From Tigriopus japonicus (Eukaryota; Arthropoda; Copepoda; Harpacticoida; Harpacticidae): a stretch of 64,000 nucleotides of DNA. A model generated the notes under the pieces. That model had not been told where the DNA came from and searched no databases. It worked only from the letters and a program-made list of their open reading frames with translations. Both the position numbers and the translations under genes were made by a program. The DNA lies in the NCBI GenBank assembly GCA_010645155.1, contig CM021320.1, positions 8,591,711 to 8,655,710 on the forward strand, read 5' to 3'. Below are positions 47,501 to 58,995 of this stretch, one piece after another (positions within the stretch are counted from its first letter, which is position 1; each line of letters starts with the position of its first letter).

Positions 47501-50500
47501 GCATTCCTTGTGAATGGCAACCTCCAAGGTGGCTGCCAAAAGAGCCAAAAGGAGTGTGAGAATCTCCATGTGATACACTGTCCAGGATCAAGGAAAGGCT
47601 TCCAATGCCAGACCCCCTCCTGCAGGTACAGGTTCCATGTCAAGCCAAAACAGATGACAAAACAAAAAGGAAGATCTGGAAGACACCCTGACAACACTGT
47701 CCAGAAGGGCTCCAAAGGCAGGAATCCAAACCACAAAACAAGAAGCAATGAAGCTTTCCAAAGGAAGAGCCAAGAAAAAGTTGAGAAGTCCCAACACAAT
47801 CAGACTTTTTTAGGAACAGGCCTAGATCTCAGGATGAGCACATTGGAAGAAGGACTGAGAAGACTAGAGCAACTCCTCATCAACAACCAGATGAATCAGG
47901 CAAGGCTGAGTCAATCACAGTGGCAACCAATGGGAAGAATTGCCATTTAAACCAGACAAGGAGACCAAATGACCCAACCAAACATCAAGCACCCCATCAC
48001 ACTAGGACAAGCAACACAACAAGAGTCATATCCCTCAACATTGGCAGAGGACTCTATGAAAAAGAGGAAGAAATTAGAGCCCTAGCAGACCAATACAAGC
48101 CCCTAGCAATCCTTCTGCAAGAAACAGATCTCCAAGACTATGACAGCAAGAAACCCTTTCACCTCCCAGAGTACTCTACAATCCTGGGGGGAGGACCCAA
48201 GAAGAGGATTATCTCACTGGTGAGGAGAGAAAATCTGAGGAACTATGAGGCAACCATTAGTGACACAGGCCAGAAAATGTGGATCAGGCTGGAACTCCAC
48301 AATGGCAGAGTACTCAAACTGTGCAACCTCTACAGGGAGTGGAACACCACACAGGAGAGGGACCTGGAACATCTGTTGGTGGCAGGGTTGGTCGGGGGAT
48401 CAACTTTTTCGATTTATCCCCTTTACCCGGGGATAAACGGGATAAATTAGGGGATAAACGGGATAAACGGGATAAATGGGGGGATAAACGGGATAAATGG
48501 GAGGATAAACGGGATGAACCGGTGGATAAACGAAATAAAGCAAATTTTGTTCCGATTTTGACATGTTTAAATACTTTTTGGCATCCCTGAAAATGGCCGA
48601 TCAAACACTAAAGGCTTAATATAAATATCAATAAAATATATTTACAATATTTAACAGATATATAACAGAAATAATTGTTATATATTATCAAACTCAAAAA
48701 ACATGTTACAATTGACAATACTTGTCGAGTGGTGATGAAATTGAAGTCTTCCACAGTTGAAGATATTTTTTTTTTTTTTTTTTTTTTATTTGTTGCAGAT
48801 TTTCTACTACCGCTACAAGGAATGCGATTCCATGTAAACAAGGATTACTCCCGACAGCTTCAATTCGACCCCCAACAGGATTCGAACCTACGTCGTCTGG
48901 GGAAGCACTTACACTCGGCTCTTTTACGAACGCATTAATAAGCGCGGCCACTCTGGCTTCCTTCTTTCTTACATATTGAGGTAAGAAAACTTCATGCTCA
49001 GTGAATGTAATACAGAGACACAAAAATGAAGTAATTTCTAGAAATAAGGGGAATTTGTTTGATAAAGGAGGGAAATCCCCTTTATCCCCGTTATTCCCTG
49101 GAGGAAAATCCCGACGCTTTATGGATGAGAAAATCCCCCAACTAACCCTGCAATATTCCTACAGAGCAGACAGCCTATATCAGATTGCAGCTGCAAAGCT
49201 GCGTTTTGACTTCGGAAACACAAACAAATAAAAGCTAAAAACCTAGGAGTTTTCATTGTATTAATGGAAATCATTTTTTGTGTGGGACTTAATTGAAAAA
49301 AGTGAGATTTTGTGGGTAATATACTGTTACAGAAATTTGTGAATAATTATAGAAATGAGGAAGAAACGCTTGAAACGTAGGAAAATTGCTTTTAAGATAG
49401 GATAAAATGCTTGAAGACAGAAAAAATGCTTTTAAGGTAGGAAAAAATGCTGGAAGAGTAAGAGAAAATTGCTATTAAGGTAAGAATGCTTGAAGAGCAA
49501 GAAAAAAATGCTTTTAAGGTCGGAAAAAATGCTTGAAAAGTAAGAAAAAATGCTTGAAAAGTAGGAAAAAAAGCGTGAAAAGTAGGAAAAAAGCTTGAAA
49601 AGTAGGAAAATCCCGTTTATCCCGTTTATCCCTTTTACTGCTTGAAGGAAAATCCCGTTTATCCCAAGGGGGATAAACGGGACTCTTTTTGGAGGGGATA
49701 ATCCCCCTGACCAACCCTGGTTGGTGGAAATGGAAGCAGAAAAATCCAACAATACCCTGGTGGCAGGTGACTGGAATCTTGACCTGTCAAAAAGAGAAAA
49801 TTACCAACTCAAGAAAATGGCAAGATACACCAAGGCAAGAATTGAGGAAATGGGATACAAAATCCACTCTCCAGGAACCACCTGGAGGAGAGTGGTACAA
49901 GAAGAGGAGAGATCATCAGCATTGGACTGGGCAGCCCACAAAGGACAAGCAAGGATGACTGTTTCCAAGTTTCACACATGCAGTGATCATGATGCCCTCC
50001 TCATGACCCTGTCAATTGAAGCTCCTCAAGAGAGGAAAAACATGATCTGGAGGAGAAACCTGAAGAGCATCAATCAACCAAAACTCCAAGAGGATCTCAC
50101 AAGATATGAAAACTGGGAAGACTTCAGCCAACTGCCCCTGAACCAAAAAGCACAAGCAATAAGGGACAATATCTGGAAAGTGCTGGATCAACACGCACCC
50201 CTTAAGCTAGTCCCATCCAAACCCAAGGCCAGACCCAAGCCCTCCAAAGCACTCACAAATCTAAGAAAGAAGAGAGACCAGGCCAAGAGAAATGGATGGC
50301 ACAACACCTTCAAACAATTAAGAAATAAATGCACCAGTCTGACAAGAAAGGAAACAATAGCAGCAAATGAGGAGAGGATAAAGGAAAATCCTCTGGAAGT
50401 CTGGAAGATAATGGAAGAGCTGCATGGTACCAAGGAGACAACTAGAATCCAGGTTCAACAAGAGGGGTATCCCATTGCAGAAGAGGAAACTCCAAATGCC

Positions 50501-53500
50501 TTCAACACATTCTTCCTCCAAAAAATCAAGAAGCTCAGGGAAACCATACCAGTCAAAAGCACATGTGACACCTTGAAGCATGCAAAGGAGCTAGCCAAAC
50601 AAGGAAACATTAGGGAGTCAAGCTTCAACTTCAAGAAAGTAAGCACACAAAAAGTTAGCACCATCATTTCCAAAATGAAAAGCTCCTCTGCTCAAGATAT
50701 TGAAGGCCTGACCCCAAACATCATTAAACTGTGTGGCCATGCAATTACCACCCCACTGAACATGGTAATTAATCAATCCAAAGAAGAGAGCACCTTCCCA
50801 GAGTGTTGGAAAAAATCCAGGGTTGTCCCCATTCACAAGAAAAAGTCAAGGGCATTGGTGGACAACTACAGGCCCATACACCTGGTTAGCACCCTCTCCA
50901 AGGTCATGGAAACTGTGCTATGTGACCAGCTCACCTGTCATCTTGAAGAGAATCAGATCATTCCAGATGGGCAGCATGGTTACAGAAGGCAACACTCAAC
51001 CAGCACTGCAATCAATATGGCTGCAGATGAGTGGAATGAGGCCCTCCAGAGAGGTCAAAAAGCTGCAGCGCTGCTGTTTGACCTCTCGGCTGCTTTTGAC
51101 CTGGTGGACAAGGACATCCTCATAGGCAAGCTGGAACACTACGGAGTGCATAGAACAGGCCTCAACTTAATCAGCGACTACATGAAGGACAGATCACAAG
51201 TGGTTCAAGTTGGACACCACCTCTCAGATCAAGGGCCAATTGAAATAGGCTCCCCCCAAGGATCTGGACTCTCACCCCTGCTATTCCTGGCTCTAATAAG
51301 TGATCTACCCCTTGCCTGTTCATCTGCAACAATAATCACATATGCAGATGACACAACTGCTGTGGTGAGGGGAGACTCTGAGGAAGATCTGATCAAGAAT
51401 CTGGAGAAAACTGCAGAGGAAGTGGCATGCTACATGAGCAACTCCAGGCTAGTACTGAACCCAGAAAAAACTGGGCTAATCATCTTCAAGGGCAGAACCA
51501 AATCAGAAACAACAAGTCCACCAATTAAAATCCAATGCAGAGGATCCACAATCCGAGAGACTCCTGACCAGACCCTACTAGGAGTCAAAATATCCAACAC
51601 AGGGACATGGAAGGACCATGTGGAGGGACTCCTCAGTGAGCTGAGTTGCAGAACAGGAGTCCTCTCAAGATTGAGAGAGCACATACCCAAGAGTACCCTG
51701 CTGTCTCTCATTGATCCTCTCATCCTGGCAAAAATAAGATATGCCATGGAGGTTTACTCCGACCCCTCAACAGGATGGAGATATGGCCACAACTCAAGCA
51801 GACTTCTGCAGGAACTTCAAGTGAGAGTAAACAATGCCATCAGGACCTGCATGAGGATTTCTCTAAAGGACAAAGTTCCTGTGAGGACATTACTGGAAGA
51901 AGCAAAATTGCCAAGTGTCCTGGACATGGCTGTGAGAATAAATGCAATTGCCGCATGGACGTTGTTTTCTCCAGGTTTGCCTTTACCCAGTGACCCTTCC
52001 AGTAGCATCTCTATCAGCTCAGAATCAGCCATCACCCGGTCCAAAACCAGAGGCGATATCGCACACACGGGATCATCACGGCGAAGTCACGCCAAGTTCG
52101 CAAGAATATGGAACGCGCTTCCGGAGCCCGTGAGAGGAGCCAAGACAATCTCTAGTCTGAAAAAATTAATCCATGACCATCTAGATGTAATCAAGTGCAA
52201 TCTCCAGAAGCAATGTTTGGAATGATAAGTGATACCATACCCATCCTTTCCCCCATCTAGAAATTGATGTCCCTTGTACTACACTGTATCTGTCAGAATA
52301 TTGAAACTGAAAGAATCCATATCAAGAAGTCACATGACTTAGTAGCGCATTGCTATTGAAGAAATAAATATTATTACGAACTGAAAACTTGACCCAATAC
52401 TGAGAAATCTTGGCACGTTCAAGTTGAAAATTATCTAAGCTAGAATTGTAGTTCAAGTCAAACAGGAGTATATCAAGTTTGATGCACTAGTATTTTAATA
52501 ATATCTTTTATGGATGGGTTGGGGTGAGATTTCTCAATATTGAGTCAGGGTCGTTTCGGCAACTTTTCGGATCGGGTCGGTCCGGAACCGAAATCAAAAA
52601 TTTTGATACGGATCGAATCCGGATCGACGAGAAGAAGGATCGGATATGGCTCACAAATGCCGGGTCTTGAAAAAATAATTGTCTAACATCACTTCAAAGA
52701 GAAAAGATCTTGTGAAAATGGATAAAGCTGAGCTTCCGCAAAACATTTATCCAAATCTTTACTCCTTTACATCCAAAGAATGAGTCGATTCATCAGAGGT
52801 AGGTTTTGACTCCGGATCGTTTCCGGGCAATTGATCATAGAAAAGGAAAATAATTATCTTCCTTGAACAAGAAGCTTCTCCAGAATTCCGCGTTAAGAGA
52901 ACTCACAAAGAGTGACAGTTCCTAAATTTAAAAACTATTGTCACTGTTCTATGAAGGAGAGGTACCTTGTTCGCCAACAATGTCTGAAGTTCCTCCACAT
53001 ACAAAAATAGAATCATCCCCGTATGCATATCCCATTTGTCTTAACGGAAATGGAAGATGAAGCAAACTATGATCGCACGTCCCTGAATATCCTCTAAAAA
53101 TGATGGCTGTGTTTTCGTCGCCAATGTCCCCTCGCCCACCGTGAGTCAGATGTAGTTTGGCTGAAGTGGAACGGCTTCGTTCAAATCGTGGATTAGTTTG
53201 TCTAGCCTTTTTTCTTACGATTCCTTTCCATAATGATGGCCTCTTCTGTATTGATGAATAAAGTTGAGTTCACGAAAGGATCACCAAGATAACAACTGTC
53301 ATCATGGACCACGAATGAATAACACGGTCCATCATCAAAGTAACATCTTAAGAGACATTCGTTTTTGGACTTGGAGCTTGGGTAAGAAACGTTGATTTTC
53401 TTGTACATTTGGAAAGACCACGTTGCCGTTGTACGGGGCGTAAAAAGGTCATCCAAAGTGGAGCTCAAAGATTCTAAAAAATGACTTGAATAAAATTATT

Positions 53501-55564
53501 CTTTAAACAGAAAGAAATGATCCAAAATTGCTACCTCGAATCGAAATATTAAACATGTCATCACTGGCTTCAATGGGTTGGTAGTAACTTGTTGATCCTA
53601 AATAACAACTAGTTCCGTCATAAGCAAAAAAATCGCAACCCATTGGAAGATCCATAAGCAGACAACGTAGGGCACATGAGCCAATGGTCGTATTCAAATC
53701 AAGCTGACTGTGCATTTTCCTCTTCCAAATATGGTTTTGTATTGGAATGGTGTAAAAGTCCAATGGGATAGAATGTGAAGTGGCTGAAAGAGACTCAAAT
53801 TGTTTCTTGTGATTGAATGAGCTACTTTCACGATTTTATCTAAGAAAAATTTCAACTTAATATCAAAATATACTACATAACGTGGGGGACCTTTTCTATT
53901 TTTTGTGTACTTGAAGCAAAAAAGCAAAAAAAGTAAACGGTCGCAGCATAAAGAATTGAGTTTTAAAAGAAGGCAACCGTAAAAAGTACATATAATTGTC
54001 CTACACTAGTATTGTTTTCATTTCAAACTGCCTTTTGCTAATTTTCGATAAAGATCAAATTCATCCAGTTTTTGTACAAAAAAGTATGTAACTTACGCAA
54101 AAACGCTTGAATATCTTCAAGGGTGGCAGAGCTTGTGATCCCAGGTAATGTATTTTTCATATTTCCCAAAAAGCAGGTTTCATCATTCAAGTAATAAAAA
54201 TGGCAAACAGGATCGGTTTCAACGGCGCAAAAGAATTCGCAGCTTTGGTTGAAATCTTCAGCACTGAGAGATCTAAACATAAATGGCGCATATTTGGAAC
54301 TGGGTATATTTTTATCAAACATATCCTCATAGTTGGTATGTTCAATCCCCTCTGCAAAAAAACAGGTAAGAGCAAATTTCAAAATACAGTAGTTATAGCA
54401 AAAACTTACTTTTATTCAGCCAAATATCTTGCTGAGTTGTCGTATGAAGACTAACAAGTGAGTCATTCTCTTTTCCAGTAGTTCCTAAATGACATACCAA
54501 TTCAGTGTAGACAATGAATTGGCACGGCGTACTTTCTAAATAACACCAAAGCTCGCAACGATCCCTGCTATCACATTGATTTTCATAATATATGTATTTG
54601 ACCCAAGATGCGTTACTATTATTCAATAAATACATAGGACCAAGTTCGTTGATAATCCCTGAAAACAAAAAAAAACTTTTTGCGTCTTTGAAAACATGAA
54701 CATTTGATGAAAGTACCAGTGTCCACATAGATCTCTTCGGAGTGATTCTCAATCGGTAAAACTGAGTGGTTGTAAGTTATTCCATTGCCCAAATGACACA
54801 ATCCGTCCTCAATGGTGAAAAGTTTACAATCTAAATCAACTTCACATTCAAGGGCGCAAAACAACAGCGAATCAAGGGGTATGGAAGTGTATATTCTCGC
54901 CATCCAATAGTTTACAATGGGATCAGTCAATTTCAAGAAGGTGCCTAATGTTGTTGAAATCATTCCTAAAAGAGCATATAAATGAGAATTTTCCTCAATA
55001 ATAGAGAGTTGGTTGTCGAGTTGTTGACTAACAAACGATTGAGCTTTACTCAGGATCATGGGTTCGATCCCTGAGGCTAGTTTTTTAAGACGCAAAGATC
55101 GATCTTAAGATCGTACTTTATTACTGTAAGTTCGATCTTGAGATCGATCTTTGCGCTTAAAAAACTAGCCTCTGATTCCCTTTCACCACCACACCTATTG
55201 TCAAGAGAGTATTTTTTGCCCTGAATGGCGTCTCCTAAACCTTAACCAATAGATTACCTAGATCGATAAACAAATCTTGATCCTTGGTTTGTGGCGAAGG
55301 AATCACAGAGAAATGAGATCTTGGATCTGTCAAGTAACAAATGGAGCCGTCCCATATTAACCCATAGCACAAAACTGATTCAGCTCTACAAAGAGCGGTG
55401 CATTCAATTTTGGAACCCACTTGGTGAGATATTTCTTTGTAGATGGTCTGTGGCCATTCATCCATTTTGTACTTTCGCTTTTGATATAAAGATACGCTGT
55501 TTTCACACTCAATTTGTTTCGCAGCATATGAGAGGAAAATAATATAACAAATGACCTGCTTCAT
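41571..55564 (-). CDS. Gene C: secreted six-PAN/apple, kelch protein
   Basis: Exons: 55564-55258, 54965-54717, 54658-54410, 54351-54097, 53783-53535, 53473-53219, 53160-52966, 46292-46016, 45085-45000, 44834-44506, 44441-44257, 44129-44014, 41785-41571. They total 989 codons including TAA, all open, with the same phases as genes A and B. The signal peptide is MKQVICYIIFLSYAAKQIEC. Six PAN/apple-like domains follow to about residue 520, then kelch repeats (VCGG, AAGG, TFGG, LAGG), then the C-terminal domain with YPELGTFNEWYQT, WFSVGRIKEDS and KLFIRNDCAT. Closest to gene B by eye. Intron 7 (46293-52965) carries a LINE and the assembly gap. A secreted protein- or glycan-binding role is inferred from domains only. 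Confidence 0.85.
42255..42480. repeat. GC-rich dispersed repeat, copy 2, with hairpin
   Basis: On the minus strand it matches 20840-21040. It contains a perfect 12 bp stem TGGAGGGTGTTG with a TCTT loop (42389-42416) and a direct repeat CCTCCAGCCTTCA. It lies in gene C intron 12. Confidence 0.55.
43635..43730 (-). repeat. SINE head fragment, tRNA-like
   Basis: On the minus strand GTGGTTCCCCAGACGG and AGTTCGAATCCTACAGG correspond to the head of the SINEs at 16201 and 48766. The LINE-like tail is missing. Confidence 0.55.
45128..45151. repeat. Perfect 24 bp palindrome
   Basis: TTGATTATCGTG is followed directly by its exact inverse CACGATAATCAA in gene C intron 8. There is no loop; function unknown. 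Confidence 0.7.
46979..47097. other. Assembly gap (119 N)
   Basis: A run of N inside gene C intron 7, at the 5' side of a LINE. True length and content are unknown. Confidence 0.99.
47099..47950 (+). CDS. LINE ORF1, CCCH-type zinc knuckles, 5' partial
   Basis: Likely the nucleic-acid-binding chaperone of the retrotransposon particle. Open from the gap edge; the first ATG after the gap is 47165. It carries C-x7-C-x5-C-x3-H (in CRFYRQGRC and QCTFQH), then C-x6-C-x3-H (CQKSQKECENLH), and a shorter third cluster CQTPSCRYRFH. A basic linker and a C-terminal helix (MSTLEEGLRRLEQLL) follow. The stop overlaps the ORF2 start by about 31 bp, which suggests coupled translation. Confidence 0.82.
   Translation, partial: ALECLQLIQAGRPFATCNKDPIMEAFKAFDGEVRAFVSALKSTPFQECSSHLELRRGDGQADRDGGENNRPSLAKEEDKNQSGSKKSAVGETPGKTITKDEDEVPNVKTTCRFYRQGRCIRGNQCTFQHPSICQAFLVNGNLQGGCQKSQKECENLHVIHCPGSRKGFQCQTPSCRYRFHVKPKQMTKQKGRSGRHPDNTVQKGSKGRNPNHKTRSNEAFQRKSQEKVEKSQHNQTFLGTGLDLRMSTLEEGLRRLEQLLINNQMNQARLSQSQWQPMGRIAI
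48383..49719. mobile_element. Non-autonomous hAT element inside LINE ORF2
   Basis: A 1337 bp element with an exact 8 bp duplication GTTGGTGG (48375-48382 and 49720-49727). Ends are CAGGGTTGGTCGGGGGAT and, inverted, CAGGGTTGGTCAGGGGGAT. Subterminal arrays of GGGATAAAC words point inward from both sides, and a further degenerate array of AAGTAGGAAAAAATGCTTG units fills 49370-49615. No transposase. A SINE is nested inside. Confidence 0.92.
48766..48963 (-). mobile_element. tRNA(Ser)-like SINE nested in the hAT
   Basis: Same family as 16201-16391. On the minus strand it has a TGGCCGCGC A-box region, GCTTCCCCAGACGACG, a good B-box GGTTCGAATCC, then the LINE-like tail (GGAATCGCATTCCTTGTAGC) and a long A run (seen as T at 48766-48787). 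The clean B-box and long A tail suggest a fairly recent insertion. Confidence 0.85.
52390..52552. mobile_element. Small inverted-repeat element
   Basis: TGACCCAATACTGAGAAATCT on the left (21 bp) has its near inverse AGATTTCTCAATATTGAGTC on the right. About 160 bp, no coding capacity. A CGGATCG-rich stretch (52555-52640) follows directly and may be the edge of another element. Confidence 0.5.
55020..55172 (+). repeat. B-box-like site followed by a 43 bp-arm hairpin
   Basis: GGGTTCGATCCCTG (55060-55073) looks like a tRNA B-box. It is followed by two inverted arms, 55073-55115 and 55128-55172, that pair over about 43 bases with three or four differences (both read GAGGCTAGTTTTTTAAG from outside in). 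It lies in gene C intron 1. It could be a SINE with a foldback body, a MITE, or a hairpin transcript. Confidence 0.55.
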
Positions 55565-57060
55565 CTTAATCTTAACTTAAAATGACCGAATGCCATGAAC
55601 ATTGGAGATTGTTTGGGGGATTGTGACAAAACCATTAGTCAAACTTTCGTAACACATCGTAGAACAACTACGGCCAACAACTTTTGGGACTGACTTTGTA
55701 AAATATTCCCTATTGAGACATAGGCGGTGATATTCTGGTGAACATGCAGGGTAAATCAAAAACAAAAAAGTGTCGTCTTTTTATATTTGTTTCCTACTCT
55801 TTCTTGGAGCAAATGTAATTGATCCCGCTTATTACATCAAATTAAATTTCCTGGTTATGCCTTTAGACTCAATTGATACTCCTTTTACATGAAAGTTTTG
55901 CAATTTTCGTAAACGTAATTTTCATTTGGTAAGAATAGATTTGAACGACTTTACTTTACATCCAATCTGCCCACAAGAAGTCTCTTTATCTATGGAAATG
56001 AGATTTGGTATGCTATCAACCAAATTGGAAAGTGTGGACGGCTCCACGTTTGTCTTCAGTTTTTAATGTGTCTTTCCTTTTCCTTTTTGCAAAAATAGGA
56101 CTCAATAGTAAACCAAAAAGAACTTTAAAGATTTTTCATTTCTTCAATTGATTCCGTATAATGATATCAGTATTTAAAAATGTTTCCCATAAAGAGAAAT
56201 GAATTAGTTTTTATTGCTTCTTTCTAGGAATTTATTTTTTTATGGTTCTTGCTTTCACCTAATAGACTGATAACATTATCAACGTATCTAAATGTAAAAT
56301 GGCGACCATTTCCAAGGAACTAGACCCATTGAATACACACAAAAATAAAAATGATATGAATTTGCCAATATGGGCCGAGGAACTCAGCACAGCCAACAGC
56401 CCTGTTTTACCGCTATTGGCATGATTTGAAACTCTCATTTGAGCAACCGTTGTGCATTTCCCATTGGTTTTGCAAAAAGCTGATCTGATTTGGGCCAGAA
56501 CTGGGCAGCCCTCAAGTGAACATTTAAGATCTAAGGATAAGTTTGGAATGCCTTACTCATTTCTAATTGGATATTTGTGATGGACAAAACGAACTTTTAG
56601 GCGAAATTACGACCGAAATGACATTCTCGATTATGCCTACCAAATTGAACGAAGTCATGGTGTTTTGGAATAAAAAAAATGATGTTAAAACCATCTCAAT
56701 AACATTATTTCAGATTTTGAAACGTTCGTTACTTGGGCTGCATTTTCCCATTTCCAATGGAATTTAAATATCTATCATGAATACATATGATTTTATGGTA
56801 TACAAAAATTTGCTTCTTGGGCCTGAACGCCTGCATTCGAAAGAATTTGCATCTTATGGTTTAACTCTTTTGACAGTCGAAAAAAGCGACCTCAAGCGAC
56901 ATTTTTTCGCATTTTTGGAGTTCACATCTTAGGTAAATTAATCAAAGATATCTCAATTTTGACAGCGCCCAAAAGTACCCTCTGGAAGGGATTACCTAGA
57001 GTTATTCTTGAAAGCGGTGCTTCATGATGAAGCTCATAGAGTGCGTTATGGTGTGTTTAA
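55565..57060. other. Upstream flank of gene C
   Basis: AT-rich, and should include the gene C promoter. I see no reliable core element. At 56809-56860 the minus strand contains the peptide-like match to 6758-6850 noted above. Nothing else is supported. Confidence 0.3.
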
Positions 57061-57064
57061 TGCA

Positions 57065-57185
57065 AATATCCTTCATGAAGTTTGCATCTCAGAGTCAATC
57101 CAGGAAATACAGCCCGAGTCATCTAGAGGTCATAGATCAAACTACTGTCGCCATCGTCTGCCTGTTTAGCTAGAACTGGATAGCT
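57065..57185 (-). repeat. Dispersed repeat, copy 1
   Basis: On the minus strand GACCTCTAGATGACTCGGGC, GCTGTATTTCCTGGATTGAC and TAGCTAAACAGGCAGAC match 61812-61925 with about one change in eight. Origin unknown. Confidence 0.6.
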
Positions 57186-57189
57186 TAGG

Positions 57190-58990
57190 GCTTGATTTGT
57201 GTTCAGATGTAGAGAAATTCATAAAACAACCCTTCACTTCAGTAAGTTTGAATGCCTCTCCTACATCCCCAGTGATATGAAATTGTCGCTGGTTAATTGC
57301 AAGTTGTTGATTATTGTATCAAGAAATAGTCATAAATTTTAAAGACATCATTTGCCGTCGTGAGGAAAGGGAGCTTGGTGATGGTAATATATCTATCTTG
57401 ACATCTAAATTAATTGTATAAGCCCTCTACTGAGATCAACAGATGGCGGAGCTCTCCTGGCCTTTTTGGTGAAGGCAGCCAAACATGGACTAACAAGGAT
57501 ATTCTCCACAAAGTAATGGGCCGTCACACGCTCATCCTTGTTAAGGTTGGAGCTCTCATTTTAGGTCTTTTCAAAAAATTGAATACAACCCGCCCATTGG
57601 AACAACAATAAGTAAGCTACGGGTCAAAAATGGGAGCACTCCCAACTCAAAACCTACCACTACTCACAACCGTAATACAAATCATAGGGAGTTGGTTTAG
57701 TATGCCGCCTCTGTAATAACTCTGTGATAAAAAGGAGTGGGCGGACTAGAATGGCCTTTGTTAAACCCCAGACTTGACATCAAACGTCAATATGTCATAT
57801 TTCAGGGAAAAAATGTCTTTCACTGATTTCATTTCTTAGCAAATAAGGTTTCACAATCAAGTTAATATGAATCCATAGTACATCATATTAGAGTAACCAC
57901 CTGATGTGTATGAAACCAACGCCTTACTTCAGTGTGGATTTAAGTGTTCAAAATGATTAATCAACCCCTGTTTACAAAACATAAGTATTGTAAATTGTAA
58001 AAAAAATTGTTAAAAGTATTGTAAATTTATAAACATAAATTGCAATCACATAAAAGTGTGTTTTTTTCATTACCACCAACTAGTTTAAATTCTCTAGTTT
58101 AATACTAGAGAAGGGTAATAGAGGCTGCTGATGTTTGTACCAAATTTCCATGCCAGAAACGAAATACGTCAATTCAACTTTTATAGATCCCCCGTAGAGC
58201 ACAATGATACCAAAGATCAACTGAGCAGTTTCTTTGTTCTCTGCATCACTATCAATTTCATTTGGTCTCATGTATTGAAAATACCATTATGATGCCATTT
58301 TTCTGTATGAAAAGGATCAAACATCTTCTCTTTTACTCATCCTATCGTTTTTAATAGTTTACTGTCAAAATATTCATAAAAGTTTAATTTACCATGAGGG
58401 CAAAGGTGAATATGAGAAAATGTGTTTTCTTTTGGGACTTGATGATGTCGTAGGGAGAGCATTACAAAAAAGTATACGGCCATAAAGTGCGCCGTTTGGT
58501 TGATTCATTCGACAACAACTCACACTTTCCATGATGCGCATGTTTTTAAGCTCTGGTCATATTTTAGTTTTGGTAAGAAATCAGAGTTCGTGTCCCCCTC
58601 TTTCTGGGGTCCCTGATCTATTACACAATAGGTCATATGTTTTGGTTGTATTGGTCTTGGAATGCTTGCTAGTTTACTTGAAGGTATGCTACAAAGTCTA
58701 CTTGAGAGTAAACTTTTCATTAACTTTATAAACACAACTCCTTTGAAGATTTCTGCAAGACTGCAACCCAACCAAATCGCATTCAGTGATTCCATATACT
58801 AATTCAATTTGAACTTGTGGCACTGCTAGTTTGTTGGGTGTAATTTTGACAAATCGTGCCAAACGCAATATAAATCGTCCAGTTCAAGTAAATGGTATGA
58901 GCATATGTTTTGATGGCAACTGTAGAAAGTGTACTTGTAAGTACACTTCGTAGTTCAATTGGCTGGTTTTGTTGAGACAGCAGCCATTTT
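57190..58990. other. Stretch without a supported gene
   Basis: Several open frames of 60-90 codons lack domains. A short segment at about 58570-58612 (GAGTTCGTGTCC, CTTTC, GGGG) resembles the inverse of 61935-61965, suggesting another dispersed repeat. Confidence 0.3.
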
Positions 58991-58995
58991 GAAAA

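Larger units (their letters stand above)
47920..52225 (+). pseudogene. LINE ORF2 (endonuclease and RT), hAT-interrupted
   Basis: 47920-48382 encodes the first half of the APE-type endonuclease (RVISLNIGRG, AILLQETDL, LKLCNLYR). The frame resumes after the hAT at 49728 with GDWNLDL and the SDHDALL motif. The reverse transcriptase has NYRPIHLVSTLSKVMET, FDLSAAFDLVDKD, IGSPQGSGLSPLLFL and the catalytic TYADDTT. If the hAT and one 8 bp duplication are ignored, the frame is continuous from 47920 to the stop at 52225. As it stands the protein is cut inside the endonuclease. Confidence 0.85.
47098..52380 (+). mobile_element. LINE with ORF1 and ORF2, split by a hAT
   Basis: A non-LTR retrotransposon with a zinc-knuckle ORF1, an overlapping ORF2 and a short AT-rich 3' end. 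The 5' end is lost in the gap. Without the hAT insert it would span about 3.9 kb. It sits in gene C intron 7 on the strand opposite to the gene. Its RT differs clearly from that at 28611-31019, so it is a third family here. Confidence 0.85.

Noticed and set aside
47259..47799. Minus-strand open frames of about 100 codons over the LINE ORF1
   Set aside because: They are shadows of the plus-strand ORF1, which has recognisable zinc knuckles.
52555..52840. Another word-array hAT (CGGATCG word, CAGGGTCG start)
   Set aside because: Only one possible end is visible and no 8 bp duplication could be found.
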